DNA from: Bacillota bacterium
Lineage (GTDB): Bacteria > Bacillota > Limnochordia > Darwinibacteriales > Darwinibacteriaceae
DNA: 5,865 bases
Direction of reading: 5' to 3'
NCBI GenBank assembly: GCA_012799115.1
Contig: JAAZLY010000241.1
Span: 1 to 5,865, forward strand
In this document: positions 5,686 to 5,865 of the stretch, one piece after another
Position numbering within the stretch: position 1 is the first letter of the stretch
How the letters are laid out: each line of letters opens with the position of its first letter
Translations under genes and position numbers: made by a program
The notes under the pieces: generated by a model
Databases searched by the model: none
What the model was told of the DNA's origin: nothing
Seen by the model: only the letters and a program-made list of their open reading frames with translations

Positions 5686-5865
5686 CTCTTGCCTGCAAAG
5701 CTCATAGAAATTGCACCAAGGACAGAGAGCCCGGGCCTCAGTCAGGGCAAAAACTGTCTTGGGCTGGGGAATGTTCTGGGCTGGATCGACAAGGAGCTTT
5801 CGCATCGCTTCCATGCTGAGCCTGGCCCTGCTTTCGACCTCATCCAGCCCAGCCTGGGTGAATCC
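5665..5865 (-). CDS. PD-(D/E)XK nuclease family protein, C-terminal fragment (Cas4/AddB-like cysteine cluster)
   Basis: An open minus-strand frame enters from the right edge and ends at TAA 5667-5665, giving 66 residues with no start inside the window. The tail holds ALCPWCNFYELCRQELG, with cysteines at fragment positions 48, 51 and 57 in the spacing CxxCx5C. This is the C-terminal part of the four-cysteine iron-sulfur site seen in RecB-like PD-(D/E)XK nucleases such as Cas4, AddB and many stand-alone Bacillota members; the fourth cysteine would lie upstream, outside the window. The stretch before it (LDEVESRARLSMEAMRKLL, 7-25) looks like the helix that usually precedes the cluster. Family members process DNA ends. 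The catalytic motifs are not visible, so activity cannot be judged and the specific member (AddB versus a stand-alone nuclease) cannot be decided. It converges on and overlaps the nucleotidase gene by 21 bp, with no terminator between them. Confidence 0.75.
   Translation of the reverse strand, partial: GFTQAGLDEVESRARLSMEAMRKLLVDPAQNIPQPKTVFALTEARALCPWCNFYELCRQELGRIVS

Noticed and set aside
5725..5735. GC-rich palindrome around GCCCGGGC as a terminator of the nucleotidase operon
   Set aside because: The stem is short, has no T tract, and lies inside the coding sequence of the converging nuclease gene.

Overview
The window is a compact bacterial chromosomal segment that carries only housekeeping or accessory metabolic genes. 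It has mid-range GC content, short intergenic gaps and strong purine-rich Shine-Dalgarno sequences (GAGGAGG, GGAAGGAG, AAGGGGAG). The protein families are a split threonine/serine exporter, a PepT-like M20 peptidase, an iron-type alcohol dehydrogenase, a MATE transporter, an Ogt-type methyltransferase and a YqfW-like HAD nucleotidase. Together these point to a Bacillota (Firmicutes) lineage, probably Clostridia-like. That placement is an inference from gene style; no rRNA or other phylogenetic marker is present. I see no phage, transposase, CRISPR array, tRNA or rRNA.

Layout from left to right. (1) Positions 1-780, minus strand: a two-gene threonine/serine exporter operon. The first subunit is complete and the second is cut by the window edge after 11 codons. 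(2) Positions 866-1978, plus strand: an M20 peptidase T-like metallohydrolase, divergent from the exporter. (3) Positions 1989-2013: a perfect 11-bp hairpin with T/A tracts on both sides, acting as a shared terminator between converging genes. (4) Positions 2014-4493, minus strand: an operon of a MATE efflux protein (TTG start) followed 11-17 bp later by an iron-containing alcohol dehydrogenase. (5) Positions 4494-4578: a divergent promoter region. (6) Positions 4579-5685, plus strand: an operon of O6-methylguanine-DNA methyltransferase (GTG start) and a HAD-family 5'-nucleotidase-like protein that appears to start at ATT. (7) Positions 5665-5865, minus strand: the C-terminal end of a gene with the CxxCx5C cysteine cluster of Cas4/AddB-like PD-(D/E)XK nucleases. 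It overlaps the nucleotidase gene tail-to-tail.

Working relationships are partly inferred. The exporter and the peptidase could both serve intracellular peptide and amino-acid balance. The methyltransferase and nucleotidase suggest DNA repair plus nucleotide-pool cleaning, with a nuclease gene next door. The MATE/alcohol dehydrogenase pair suggests detoxification or export.

The points most worth a second look are the ATT start of the nucleotidase, the near-identical 15-16 bp sequences bracketing the MATE/dehydrogenase operon, and the unreported nuclease end at the right edge. I did not find evidence for a wholly new system.
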